Source: Bog-756 sp963699085 | GTDB lineage: Bacteria > Actinomycetota > Acidimicrobiia > Acidimicrobiales > RAAP-2 | Length of the DNA: 64,000 nt | NCBI GenBank assembly: GCA_963699085.1 | Contig: CAVOTH010000004.1 | Location: 248,001 to 312,000, forward strand | Direction: 5' to 3' | Shown: piece after piece, positions 34,956 to 43,639 of the stretch | How positions within the stretch are numbered: the first letter of the stretch is position 1 | Layout of the letters: each line of letters starts with the position of its first letter | Notes under the pieces: generated by a model | Seen by the model: the letters and a program-made list of their open reading frames with translations, nothing else | The model's database searches: none | What the model was told of the DNA's origin: nothing | Translations under genes and position numbers: made by a program

Positions 34956-35132
34956 GGTGGCCCCCTTCTGGATGCGGCCGCGCACGAACCGGCGTGGAGC
35001 GCCGGACGGGAACGGAATATCTCCAATTTTGAGAATCATGTTATCAGGAGTGCGGCATATTCGACCTGGTGTGTCCGGTCCGTGATGGCCCGGCATGGCG
35101 GTCGGCGCCACCGTGCACTACAACGTGTGCCG
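34956..35132. promoter_or_regulatory. Divergent promoter region, locally AT-rich
   Basis: These 177 bases separate the leftward amidohydrolase operon from the rightward acyl-CoA dehydrogenase. The stretch 35011-35065 is markedly richer in A and T than the surroundings. It carries nested inverted elements: GAATAT (35015-35020) with ATATTC (35057-35062), and CTCC (35021-35024) with GGAG (35047-35050). TTGAGA near 35030 may be a -35 element. The spacing is uneven, so an operator is only a suggestion. Confidence 0.4.
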
Positions 35133-36293
35133 ATGAACCTTTCCCTTTCCGAGGAGTCCCGTCGATTCCGCGACGATCTGCGGACGTGGCTGGAGGCCAA
35201 CGTAGAGCCCACGCCGACCTTCGCCGACTTCGACGAGGAGTTCGCCTGGGGACGGCGGTGGCAGGCCCGGTTGGCGGCTGATCGTTGGGTCGGTATCCAC
35301 TGGCCGGAGGCGTTCGGCGGCCGCAGCGCATCGCCGGTCGAGGTGGCGCTGTTCAACATCGAGTACGGCCGGTCACGGGCTCCCCAGCCGGTGAACAGGA
35401 CCGGCGTGAACCTCGTCGGACCCACGTTGCTGGCCCACGGCGACGATGCCCAGCGCCATCGGTGGCTGCCGGGGATCCTCGATGCCGGGGAGATCTGGTG
35501 CCAACTGTTCAGTGAGCCCGGCGCCGGGTCGGACCTGGCATCGCTCACCACCCGGGCGGTGGCCACCGAGGGGGGCTGGGTGGTGGAGGGCCAGAAGGTG
35601 TGGACGAGTTACGCGCAGTTCTCCCGGTGGGGGATCGCACTGGTGCGTACCGACCCCGACGCGTCCCGTCACCGGGGGATCTCCTGTATGGCGGTGGACA
35701 TGACTGCGCCAGGCGTGGAGGTCCGTCCGCTGGTGACCATGACCGGTGAGGCCGAGTTCAACGAAGTCTTCCTCGACGAGGTGTTCGTCCCTGACGACCA
35801 GCTCATCGGGGGGGCACACCAGGGGTGGCAGGTGGCCAACACCACACTGGCCCACGAACGGGGCACGACCTTTCCCTTCAAGGAGCAGGTGGTCCACGAG
35901 GTGTACCTCGGGCAGCTGCTCGACCTGGCTTTCACCACCGGAGCCCTCGACGATCCGTTCGTCGCCGATCAGCTCGTCGACGCCTACGTGAAGCTGCGGG
36001 TGCTACGGCTCCACAACTGGCGGACGATGACCCGCCTGGCCCGCGGCGAGGAGCCCGGCCCCGAGTCGTCGCTGGTGAAACTGGCATGGACCGACATGAC
36101 CCAGTCGCTGTCCGAGGCCGGACTGGCCGTGGTCGGTGACGCCGCCCCGCTGTGGGGACCGGCCGAGGGCAATCAAGAGGGCGGACGGTGGCAGCGTCAG
36201 TGGCTGTGGAGCAAGGCCTCTTCCATCGCCGGCGGGACATCGGAGATCCAGCGCACCATCATCGGCGAACGGATCCTCGGGCTACCCCGCTGA
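35133..36293 (+). CDS. Acyl-CoA dehydrogenase
   Basis: A 386-residue enzyme (MNLSLSEESRRFRDDLRTWL; LFSEPGAGSDLAS; KVWTSYAQFSRWG; AGGTSEIQRTIIGERILGL). The central helix has TLAHERGTT, giving a glutamate at the long-chain/isovaleryl-type position. It is closely similar to the dehydrogenase at 49362-50624, which shares QKVWTSYAQF, FNEVFLD and the ERILGLPR-like ending. ATG 35133 is preferred, although the frame is open upstream, because homology starts there and the upstream part lies over the promoter. A convergent synthetase gene follows after 17 bases. Confidence 0.91.
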   Translation: MNLSLSEESRRFRDDLRTWLEANVEPTPTFADFDEEFAWGRRWQARLAADRWVGIHWPEAFGGRSASPVEVALFNIEYGRSRAPQPVNRTGVNLVGPTLLAHGDDAQRHRWLPGILDAGEIWCQLFSEPGAGSDLASLTTRAVATEGGWVVEGQKVWTSYAQFSRWGIALVRTDPDASRHRGISCMAVDMTAPGVEVRPLVTMTGEAEFNEVFLDEVFVPDDQLIGGAHQGWQVANTTLAHERGTTFPFKEQVVHEVYLGQLLDLAFTTGALDDPFVADQLVDAYVKLRVLRLHNWRTMTRLARGEEPGPESSLVKLAWTDMTQSLSEAGLAVVGDAAPLWGPAEGNQEGGRWQRQWLWSKASSIAGGTSEIQRTIIGERILGLPR

Positions 36294-36310
36294 CCATCGG
36301 GTCATGCCGT

Positions 36311-37864
36311 TCACACGATCCGGGAGTCGTGCCCTTCCCAGTACGGCTCTTTCAACAGACGCTTGAACAGCTTGCCGCTGGGGTCCCGGGGCAGGGATTC
36401 CACCAGGTCGATGGAACGTGGGCACTTGTAGGTGGCGAGGTGCTCCCGGCACCAGTCGAGTAGTTCGGCCTCACTGACCGGGTCGGACAACTCGACCACC
36501 CCCTTCACCGACTCGCCGAACTCCTCGTCGGGTATCCCGAAGACGGCGGCATCGAGAACCGCGGGGTGGGCCAGCAGCACCTGTTCGGCCTCGCGGGGAT
36601 AGATGTTCACTCCACCCGACACGATCATGTCGGCCGACCTGTCGGTCAGGTACAGGTAGCCGTCACCGTCCACGTAGCCCACATCGCCGAGTGTCCGCCA
36701 CCCGTGCCGGTCACGTACCGATGCCGTCTTGCCGGGGTCGTTGTGGTATTCGAAGTCGCGCCCGCCGGCGAAGTAGATCGTGCCGGCCTGCCCGGTGGCC
36801 ACCTCGTCACCGTCCTCGCCCACGATGTGCAGTTCGTCACGCGGACGGCCCACCGATCCCGGGTGCTCGAGCCACTCGCCGGGGGTGATGAACGACGAGC
36901 CCAGGTCTTCGGTGCCGGCGTAGTACTCGAAGATGATCGGGCCCCACCACTCCATCATCCGGTGTTTGACGGGCACCGGGCACGGGGCGGCGGCGTGGAC
37001 GACGTAGCGCAGGCTCGACACGTCGTAGGCCAGGCGTTGTTCTTCGGGCAGACGGAGGATCCTGATGAACATGGTCGGCACGAACTGCGCATGGGTCACC
37101 CGGTACTGCTCGATGGCGGCGAGGCAACCGGCGGCGTCGAACGACTCCATGATCACGGTGGTGGCCCCGAGCCGGTGCATGGCCATGGTGTAGACGAGTG
37201 GCGCCGAGTGGTAGAGGGGTGCCGGGGAGAGGTACACGGCGTCATCGGCGATCCCCATGGCACCGATCCCGAGGGCGATCGCCACCGAAGGGGCCTGAGG
37301 GTCGCCGGGGACTGTGACGCCGAGCGGCTTGCGCACGCCCTTGGGCACGCCGGTGGTGCCTGACGAATAGAGCATCTCGCGCCCTTCCGCTTCGTCGTCC
37401 AAGGGGGAGGTGGGGCTGTCTGCGACGATCTCCTCGAGAGCGCTGAACCCGGGTACCTGGCCATCGGCGGCGATCCTCAGTGGGACAGCGGCGAGGTCGA
37501 GTGAGGCGGCGACCCCGGACAGGCCGGCCGTGATCACGAGGGCCCGGGCGCCGCAGTCGTCCAGGATGTACTGGGCCTCTTCCCGCCGGAGGTGGGAGTT
37601 GAGCGCCGTGTAGTAGAGCCCAGCCCGCTGAGCGGCCCAGGCGGTCTCCACGAACGCCGAGCCGTTCTCCATCATCAGGGCGACGTGGTCTCCGGCCCGT
37701 AGGCCGGCGCGTCGGAAGACGTGGGCCAGGCGGTTGGATCGCTCGTCCAGCTGGCGGTAGGTGGTCACGGCACCCGAGCCGGCCATCACCACGGCGGGCC
37801 GATCGGGGTGGGCGGCGGCGTGGGGACCGAGGTGCGGCGCGGGTGGCTCGGTCGATGTTTGCAT
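36311..37864 (-). CDS. AMP-forming acyl-CoA synthetase/ligase
   Basis: A 517-residue ANL-family enzyme: YRQLDERSNRLAHVF, the P-loop YSSGTTGVPKGV, YAGTEDLGSSF, LGDVGYVDGDGYLYLTDR and the catalytic lysine region LPRDPSGKLFKR. It adenylates a carboxylic acid and transfers it to CoA. ATG 37864 is taken; a GTG 12 bases upstream is nearly as likely because neither has a good ribosome site. It follows the SDR gene by 46 bases on the minus strand, so an SDR plus synthetase transcript is likely. Confidence 0.92.
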   Translation of the reverse strand: MQTSTEPPAPHLGPHAAAHPDRPAVVMAGSGAVTTYRQLDERSNRLAHVFRRAGLRAGDHVALMMENGSAFVETAWAAQRAGLYYTALNSHLRREEAQYILDDCGARALVITAGLSGVAASLDLAAVPLRIAADGQVPGFSALEEIVADSPTSPLDDEAEGREMLYSSGTTGVPKGVRKPLGVTVPGDPQAPSVAIALGIGAMGIADDAVYLSPAPLYHSAPLVYTMAMHRLGATTVIMESFDAAGCLAAIEQYRVTHAQFVPTMFIRILRLPEEQRLAYDVSSLRYVVHAAAPCPVPVKHRMMEWWGPIIFEYYAGTEDLGSSFITPGEWLEHPGSVGRPRDELHIVGEDGDEVATGQAGTIYFAGGRDFEYHNDPGKTASVRDRHGWRTLGDVGYVDGDGYLYLTDRSADMIVSGGVNIYPREAEQVLLAHPAVLDAAVFGIPDEEFGESVKGVVELSDPVSEAELLDWCREHLATYKCPRSIDLVESLPRDPSGKLFKRLLKEPYWEGHDSRIV

Positions 37865-37910
37865 GGTGGCGCTCACCCAGTGGGCAGGATGTTCCCTACC
37901 GCGGACGTGG

Positions 37911-38807
37911 TTACGACCGGGCCGTGTCCTGGGACAGTCCCGCCGGCATGACCATGCCCACGGTCTGGAGGTGCTGACCCAGCATGTTGTCGAACTGCTC
38001 GGCAACCGACTCGGCATCCCAGCCGCCGTCCTTGTGCATCCAGGCGATCTGCTTGGGGTGCTGGAACAGTGAATAGCTGAAGTCAGTCCTCCCGAACAGC
38101 TGCCCGTTGACGTGCCCGGCCTGCTCCGAGGCCAGGAAGGCGACGAGGGGCGCGTTCATGGCCGGGTCCAGACGGGGATCGACTTCGCCCTCTCCGGCCA
38201 GAGCCGCCGTCATCCGGGTCGCCCCGGCCGGGGCGATGGCGTTGACGGTGATGCCGGCGCGGGCCAGCTCCAGTGCCCAGACGAACGTCATCCCCATGAT
38301 GCCCGCCTTGGCCGCTCCGTAGTTGGTCTGGCCGAAGTTGCCACGCAGTCCGGCCGAAGAGGTGACGTTGATGATTCGGCCGTAGCCCGCCTCTTTCATC
38401 AGCGGCGCGGCGTGGCGGGTGCAGTTGAACGCCCCCTTCATGTGGGTGGCCACGACGGCGTCGAAGTCGTCTTCGGTCATCTTGACCAGCGTGCGGTCCC
38501 GGACGATGCCGGCGTTGTTGACCAGGATGTCGATTTGACCGAACGTATCCACTGCTGTGCCCACCATCCGCTCGGCGGCGGCGAAGTCGGTCACCGACTC
38601 GTGCGACGGTACCGCCCGGCCACCGGCCGCTTCGATCTCCCGGCACACCGAGGTGGCGGGGTCCTCACCCTCGTCGTCGCCGCGCAGGCTCACCCCCAGG
38701 TCGTTGACCACGACGGCGGCGCCCTGGGAAGCGAGCTCCAGCGCGAATTGACGGCCGATCCCTCGACCCGCACCGGTGACGAGCGCCACCCGATTCTCCA
38801 ACAACAT
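37911..38807 (-). CDS. SDR, 17beta-HSD4/multifunctional-enzyme-like
   Basis: A 298-residue SDR with TGAGRGIG (residues 11-18), NNAG, SSAGLRGNFGQTNYGAAKAG containing the Ser-Tyr-Lys triad, and a C-terminal extension. The acidic VVNDLGVSLRGDDEG after the second strand points to NAD and is typical of the dehydrogenase domain of peroxisomal multifunctional enzyme type 2, which oxidises 3-hydroxyacyl-CoA. A similar role in beta-oxidation is inferred. ATG 38807 has AGAGGTG upstream. It overlaps nothing but is divergent from the dehydrogenase at 38962. Confidence 0.88.
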   Translation of the reverse strand: MLLENRVALVTGAGRGIGRQFALELASQGAAVVVNDLGVSLRGDDEGEDPATSVCREIEAAGGRAVPSHESVTDFAAAERMVGTAVDTFGQIDILVNNAGIVRDRTLVKMTEDDFDAVVATHMKGAFNCTRHAAPLMKEAGYGRIINVTSSAGLRGNFGQTNYGAAKAGIMGMTFVWALELARAGITVNAIAPAGATRMTAALAGEGEVDPRLDPAMNAPLVAFLASEQAGHVNGQLFGRTDFSYSLFQHPKQIAWMHKDGGWDAESVAEQFDNMLGQHLQTVGMVMPAGLSQDTARS

Positions 38808-38961
38808 GGGACACCTCTGCTCTGTGATCATCAGGCGCCGACCCCCGGCGGGGGTGCTGGGCGCCGCCAGCGCGGGAATACTATGGCAACGCATCCGGCC
38901 GGGCCAGATGCCGCGCCGACAGTTCGCCCTCCGCATCCCTCTGCCAGAAAGCCGGTTCACC

Positions 38962-40185
38962 GTGGCCACCTCCCGAGGTACAGACCCGTTCGCCGAGACG
39001 GAGGATCAGCAGGCGCTGCGGGCGCTGGCCCGTGACGTCGGCCATCGCGCCGTGGCGCCGGTGGCACGCGACGCCGACCGATCGGGCGAGCTGTCGGCCG
39101 ACGCGTTGGCCGCCCTGGCCGCCGCCGACCTGTTCCGGATCACCATCGGGGAGGAGTGGGGTGGGCTCGGACTCGGCGACGTCGAAGCCGCCATCGTGCT
39201 GGAGGAGATCGCCCGCCACGACGTGTCGACCGCCATCTGCTGCCAACTGGCGTTCAACGGTCCGTCCCGGGGGATCGAGCACCTCGGCGGCCAGGCGCTC
39301 AAGGACCGCTGGTTGCCGGCCGTGGCCGACGGCGAGGCGATCGTGAGCATCGGCATCACCGAACCCGATGCCGGCTCCGCCGTTCAGGACATGCGTAGCG
39401 CACTGGTCGCCGACGGACCCGGACGGTGGCGGCTCACCGGCTACAAGAACTACTCGACGCTCGGGCACCGGGCGGCCGGCATCCTGGTCTGGTGCCGGTG
39501 GCCCGGTGGAGAAGGTTCGAAGGGGATCGGGGCGGTGATCGTGCCGATGGACAGCGACGGGGTCGAGCTCACCGGCCGCCATTGGGGGATGGGCATCCAC
39601 GCCGCCACCGAAGCCGAAGTGGCATTCGACGGCGTGCTGCTCACCGATGACGACGTGCTGATCGCCGGCGAACCGTCGAACACCGATGCCTTCAAGGTGC
39701 TCCTCGGCCACCTCAACCACGAGCGGTGCGGCAATGCCGCCATGTGCGTGGGCGCCGCCCAAGGTGCCTTCGAGCACGCCGTGCGCTACATGAGCGAGCG
39801 CAGATTGGGCGGCCGGCCCATCGCCGATCTCCAGGGATTGCGCTGGAAGCTCTCGGAGATGGCGGTGCAGCTCGAGGGAGCCCGGCTACTGCTCACCCGG
39901 GCTGTCCATCTGGCCGGACCCGGCGGGACCCCGCCTCCGCTCGAGACGGCGCTGGCCAAAACGGCGGCCAACCTGGCGGCCAAGTTGGTGTGCGACGAGG
40001 CCATGCAGATCCACGGTGGCTACGGCTACAGCCATGAGTACCCGGTCGAGCGGGCCTACCGGGACATCCGAGGGTTGTGCTTCGGGGCCGGCACGGTAGA
40101 GGCCCAGCGCAACTTCATCGGGGCCGCTGCTGTCGCCGGTCGCACGACGGTATCGCCGGGTTGGATGGACCCGCTGGCCGGATAG
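38962..40185 (+). CDS. Acyl-CoA dehydrogenase
   Basis: A 407-residue enzyme: ITEPDAGSAVQDM in the substrate/FAD loop, NYSTLGHRAAGILV, HLNHERCGNAAMC in the central helix (possible catalytic Glu), YMSERRLGGRPIADLQ and IHGGYGYSHEYPVERAYRD. The C-terminal FGAGTVEAQRNFI lacks the YEGT glutamate. GTG 38962 is favoured because a GAAAG sits 10 bases upstream and the family sequence starts soon after; an ATG at 38908 is possible. Substrate unknown, but it lies next to an SDR of the 3-hydroxyacyl-CoA type and a synthetase. Confidence 0.9.
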   Translation: MATSRGTDPFAETEDQQALRALARDVGHRAVAPVARDADRSGELSADALAALAAADLFRITIGEEWGGLGLGDVEAAIVLEEIARHDVSTAICCQLAFNGPSRGIEHLGGQALKDRWLPAVADGEAIVSIGITEPDAGSAVQDMRSALVADGPGRWRLTGYKNYSTLGHRAAGILVWCRWPGGEGSKGIGAVIVPMDSDGVELTGRHWGMGIHAATEAEVAFDGVLLTDDDVLIAGEPSNTDAFKVLLGHLNHERCGNAAMCVGAAQGAFEHAVRYMSERRLGGRPIADLQGLRWKLSEMAVQLEGARLLLTRAVHLAGPGGTPPPLETALAKTAANLAAKLVCDEAMQIHGGYGYSHEYPVERAYRDIRGLCFGAGTVEAQRNFIGAAAVAGRTTVSPGWMDPLAG

Positions 40186-40206
40186 CCACACCCCGGGATC
40201 CAAGTC

Positions 40207-40605
40207 GTGGCCGGATACTCACCAACGCCGTTAGCCAGGAAGCTTGGCATCGTCGAAGGGTCGGTACTCGTGTTGGCGAGCGCGCCCGACGAAGTTCAAC
40301 TCGAGCTGCCGCCAGGGGTCATCGTCAAACGGCAGCTGCGGGGGAGTGCCGACGTGGTGGTGGCATTCGTGACCAGTTCCAACCGACTCGACCAACGAAT
40401 GGAGAAGCTCGCCGACGCAGTGTTCCCGGCTGGTGGGCTCTGGATCGTGTGGCCGAAGAAGTCGTCCGGGATTCCGACCGACATCACCGATCACATCGTG
40501 CGTCGGATTGCAATCCCTCTCGGGCTGGTCGACAACAAGGTCTGTGCGATCGACGACGTCTGGACGGCACTTCGTTTGGTGTGGAGGTTGGAGAACCGGA
40601 CCTGA
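40207..40605 (+). CDS. DUF3052 family protein
   Basis: A 132-residue protein beginning AGYSPTPLARKLGIVEG and containing LWIVWPKKSSGIPTDITD and GLVDNKVCAIDDVW, all hallmarks of DUF3052. The family is widespread in bacteria and has no established function; the fold may be related to methyltransferases without a catalytic site. It starts on GTG 21 bases after the acyl-CoA dehydrogenase. It is convergent with the acetyltransferase gene, and a GC-rich imperfect hairpin lies in the 47-base gap (40606-40652). Confidence 0.85.
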   Translation: MAGYSPTPLARKLGIVEGSVLVLASAPDEVQLELPPGVIVKRQLRGSADVVVAFVTSSNRLDQRMEKLADAVFPAGGLWIVWPKKSSGIPTDITDHIVRRIAIPLGLVDNKVCAIDDVWTALRLVWRLENRT

Positions 40606-40652
40606 CCGAAGCCGCCGGGCCGGCGCCGACCCGGGCGGCGTCGTGCTGTGGA

Positions 40653-41513
40653 CTACCCGAATATCCCGCTGGGCAGGTAAGGGAGGCTCGGCGCCCACGA
40701 ACCCCTCGTCATGACCGATTCGTGAACATGAATCGGCACCCCTGCCATCGCCAACGGGCGGAGCGCCCACTGGTGTCGGGAAGTCATCCAGCCGACGCAG
40801 ACCGACTCGCCGGCCGGGCAGCGGGCGACGGCGTCCAGTAGTAGGCGGGTAGCGATGTCTTCGGTGAGGGCCGAGAGCATGGTGACAGTTCCCCCATTGG
40901 TGATGGCGTATCCGCCTTCCTCGTCAACGAGGAGCTGGTAGCCGAGGCCGAGTTGGAATTCGACATCTGTTCCGCGGGTGGATCCGCGGACCTCCCGGTC
41001 AACGCCGTCCACGATCTCCCGGTCGGCCGGGCCGCCGGCCCGGACGTTGTCGGAGCGAAGAACGGGCTTGCGGACCGGCCCGAATGCGGTCGCCGACGGG
41101 TGGACGGCAAAGCCGGCGCTCATGTATCGATACACGGCCCGGGGGTCAGGAGACGAGAAGATGGCGCCGGGGGAGGCCGGATCACCGTAGGCGAGTGCCC
41201 GGTCCAGAAGCTGGCGGCCGAGACCTGACTCCTGGTGCTCGGGAACGATTCCGAGGGTCGCGAGGACCCAGGTGTCCCCTCGGATGTGCGCCTGGGCGAT
41301 ACCGATGATCTGGCCTTCGGATTCGACGACCCAGGAACCCCCTGGATCCGTACTGAGCAGATAGTGCATTCGCCGCTGGCGCTGATCGATGGCCTCAGCT
41401 GTGCGCGGCGGGACCGGCAGGTGACTGTCGAGAAGCAATGTCCGATAGGCGTGGTCCCACGCCGCTTCGGCGCCGACCTCGTCGTCGTTCCGCATCGGTC
41501 GGATCGTTGACAT
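40653..41513 (-). CDS. GNAT-family N-acetyltransferase
   Basis: A 286-residue protein whose first half is a GNAT domain: IRPMRNDDEVGAEAAW, the acetyl-CoA binding motif LGIVPEHQESGLGRQLLDRA, and YRYMSAGFAVHPSA. The second half (VDREVRGSTRGTDVEFQL to LPYLPSGIFG) looks like a degenerate second GNAT half, as in two-lobed GNAT proteins. The acceptor substrate is unknown. It stands alone on the minus strand, away from the catabolic operons. Confidence 0.83.
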   Translation of the reverse strand: MSTIRPMRNDDEVGAEAAWDHAYRTLLLDSHLPVPPRTAEAIDQRQRRMHYLLSTDPGGSWVVESEGQIIGIAQAHIRGDTWVLATLGIVPEHQESGLGRQLLDRALAYGDPASPGAIFSSPDPRAVYRYMSAGFAVHPSATAFGPVRKPVLRSDNVRAGGPADREIVDGVDREVRGSTRGTDVEFQLGLGYQLLVDEEGGYAITNGGTVTMLSALTEDIATRLLLDAVARCPAGESVCVGWMTSRHQWALRPLAMAGVPIHVHESVMTRGSWAPSLPYLPSGIFG

Positions 41514-41572
41514 GTTCCACAGTGTGGCCCATGGAAAACGGCCGGTGTCCGAGCGAGGTCAGTGTCCGGCTG

Positions 41573-41970
41573 TCACTTGGCCGGGATGGCGTACCACGTG
41601 CCGATCTGGACCTTGGCCACCGTGATCGTGCCCTGGTCCGCCTTCGAACCGAGGTCACTTCCCTCCTGATCGATCACGAATGCATAGGTTGGTCCTTGCC
41701 GATCTTCCCGGTCATGTGGACTACGTCGGCCGTCTCGGTCCACTTCCCGTGAAGTTCTTTCTCGAATGTGAACTTGCCGGCCGCTGTGAGGCTTAGCGGC
41801 GTGTGGATGGTGGTGGTGCCGTACGTGATGAAGGCCTTGTACTTTCCAGCCGGTGCGGTGACTGCCGTCGTCGCTCCTGCCGGACCGGCTTCGACCATGG
41901 CGATTGCAGGTGCGCCGACGAGCGATACCGTCGCCACACTTGCCACCAGTGTCTTGAGTACCCGATTCAT
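41573..41970 (-). pseudogene. Small exported protein, copy 1 of a tandem pair, frameshifted
   Basis: It starts MNRVLKTLVASVATVSLVG, a signal peptide ending near AGAT. The mature part (GKYKAFITYGTTTIHTPLSL, WTETADVVHMTGKIGK) matches the intact copy at 42155-42550. A missing base near 41687 ends the frame early; in the next frame the matching tail YAFVIDQEGSDLGSKADQG and IGTWYAIPAK is intact. Restored length is 132 residues against 131 in the other copy. The function is unknown. Either the copy is decaying or one base was lost in sequencing. Confidence 0.8.
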
Positions 41971-42154
41971 TACTACCGCCCCTCTATCTCGTCGGTTGGA
42001 CAAACGCTATCGGCCTTCGTCGCGTTCACTCCGTGCGGTTCAGTCTCGGCCACCCCGGTGGCGATGGGGGAACGGCCAGAGAGCCGAAGCCCTGATTGTC
42101 TGCGAATCGATGCCAGTCATCAGGCGGGAACTGGGTTCATCGTCCGCCGGTCCC

Positions 42155-42550
42155 CTAACCCCGAACCGCGTACCACGTGCCGAGCTGCATCCCTTTCACC
42201 TTGACCGTGCCCGGCTTGGCCGCCGATCCCAGATTCTTGCCCGACTGATGGACAACGAATCCCCAGGTCAATTTGTCGAGCTTGCCGGTCATGTGGACGA
42301 CGTTGGCCGCCTCGGTCCAGGTCCCTTTGGGACCGCCCCCGGGGAAGACGAACGTACCGTTGCCATTGATCTTGAGCGGAACGGTGCCGGAGGTTCCATC
42401 CAGTGTCAGGGTGGCGGTGTACTTGCCCACGGGTGAAACGACTGTTGTCGCAGCTCCCGCCGTACCCATTCCGACCATGGCGATTGCAGGTGCGCCGACG
42501 AGCGACACTGTCGCAACACCGGCTACAAGTGTCTTGGTGACACGATTCAT
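42155..42550 (-). CDS. Small exported protein, intact copy 2 of a tandem pair
   Basis: A 131-residue protein with a signal peptide (MNRVTKTLVAGVATVSLVG, cleavage likely after AGAA). The mature about 100 residues are predicted all-beta: GKYTATLTLDGTSGTVPLKI, GTWTEAANVVHMTGKLDK, WGFVVHQSGKNLGSAAKPG, GTWYAVRG. There are no cysteines in the mature part. It looks like a lipocalin-like or barrel binding protein, but I do not recognise the family. The 184-base spacer to copy 1 contains its upstream region. The 226 bases before it (42551-42776) hold no gene. Confidence 0.78.
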   Translation of the reverse strand: MNRVTKTLVAGVATVSLVGAPAIAMVGMGTAGAATTVVSPVGKYTATLTLDGTSGTVPLKINGNGTFVFPGGGPKGTWTEAANVVHMTGKLDKLTWGFVVHQSGKNLGSAAKPGTVKVKGMQLGTWYAVRG

Positions 42551-42776
42551 CAGAGAAGCCCCTCTGTTTGATTGGTTGGAACGAAGCTACCGCCGGGTCG
42601 AGTCGTTTCGTCGGGTAAATGAGAGTCGGTCACTCTCCGTGGCTGCATCGTGACTGGGCCGCGGATGAACACACGTCGTGGATATCACTCATAGACCAAA
42701 TTATCCATGAACCGTCGCAGGTCGACAGACCACTGACCCGTGCGGGAATGGTCCGGGGCCGGTGCAGAATGGTTCG

Positions 42777-43253
42777 ATGCAGGAGATCCGCACTCGACGA
42801 ATGACCCAGACCGAGTTCGACGGTATTCGGGCCACGATGGCCAAGGAATATGCCGCCGAACATGTGGCGGCCGGCGACTGGAAATCCGAGGGAGCCGTAG
42901 CTCGGGCCGAAGCGGAAGCCGATGCCCTCCTGCCGCAAGGTGTTGACACCCCGGGGATGTTGATGCTCGTGGCGGAGACTCTCGACGGCGAACCTGTCGG
43001 ACATATATGGGTGGCTCTCGAACGTCAATCCGGTGGCGGCGGCGCCTGGATCTATGACATCGAGGTCTCCCCGGCCCATCGTGGGGAAGGATTCGGTAGG
43101 GCGTTGTTGACGGCAGGCGAGCAGGAGGCGGCCAAACATGGAATCGACTCGATCGGCCTCAATGTGTTCGGCGGAAACCTGGTGGCGCGGTCCCTCTACG
43201 AGTCGGCCGGTTACGAGGTCACGGCCATGCAGATGAAGAAGCCTTTGCTATGA
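42777..43253 (+). CDS. GNAT-family N-acetyltransferase
   Basis: A 158-residue single-domain GNAT enzyme. The acetyl-CoA motif IEVSPAHRGEGFGRALLTAGE and the closing NLVARSLYESAGYEVTAMQM are classical, and the N-terminal RRMTQTEFDGIRATMAKEYA matches the common RimI-like type. I use ATG 42777 (MQEIRTRR); a GTG at 42762 would add five residues. The acceptor is unknown. Its stop overlaps the start of the methyltransferase remnant (ATGA), so both were once translated together. Confidence 0.87.
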   Translation: MQEIRTRRMTQTEFDGIRATMAKEYAAEHVAAGDWKSEGAVARAEAEADALLPQGVDTPGMLMLVAETLDGEPVGHIWVALERQSGGGGAWIYDIEVSPAHRGEGFGRALLTAGEQEAAKHGIDSIGLNVFGGNLVARSLYESAGYEVTAMQMKKPLL

Positions 43254-43639
43254 CCGATGAGCATGCCGCTACGGCGGACAGCTCCGCGGTGCGGGTTGCG
43301 CTCTGGCGGGCGATGCACGCCCAGATCGATGCACCACCTCGCGTGCTGGAGGACGAGATCGGCCTGCAGATGGCCGCTCCCGACAGTGACTGGCGGCGGC
43401 GCCCGGACATGGACCCCGACGGCACCAGGTTGTTCCGGGCCAGCATCGTGGCCCGTGCTCGGTTCGTGGAGGATCTGGTCGTCGAGCAGATGGGCCGAGG
43501 GGTCTCCCAAACTGATTCGACTCCCTGCCGGCCTCGGACCCGAGCGGTGATGAACTCCGGCCGAATCAAATTCACCGTTGACCTATGTTCGGCCCGTGGA
43601 GTTCAGCAAGGAACTGCGTGCACGCGTGTTGTCCGGTGA
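43250..43639 (+). pseudogene. Leucine-carboxyl-methyltransferase-like (SAM) gene remnant
   Basis: The first about 90 residues match the N-terminus of actinobacterial SAM-dependent methyltransferases of the LCMT type: RVALWRAMHAQIDAPPRVLE and SIVARARFVEDLVVEQMGRG. At the point where the SAM motif LGAGLD should follow, the frame changes to TDSTPCRPRTR. In the +1 frame one reads LIRLPAGLGPER and a stop at 43550, a likely ghost of that motif. About 180 residues of the catalytic domain are missing. I call it a truncated, inactive gene. The last 44 bases of the open frame overlap the ASCH gene. Confidence 0.7.

Larger units (their letters stand above)
41573..42550 (-). repeat. Tandem gene duplication of a small exported protein
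   Basis: Two head-to-tail copies share their signal-peptide coding sequence almost base for base: GATTGCAGGTGCGCCGACGA occurs in both. The start region and short upstream elements are shared too (GCCCCTCT, CGGTTGGA/TGGTTGGA). The mature parts have diverged more. This indicates one duplication that included the promoter. Confidence 0.8.

Noticed and set aside
34527..35132. An N-terminal extension of about 200 residues on the acyl-CoA dehydrogenase at 35133
   Set aside because: The open frame upstream is antisense to the amidohydrolase and has no similarity to the family, which begins at MNLSLSEE.
40606..40652. GC-rich hairpin between DUF3052 and GNAT genes as a terminator
   Set aside because: The stem is imperfect with a bulge and there is no T-run on either strand; too weak to list as a feature.
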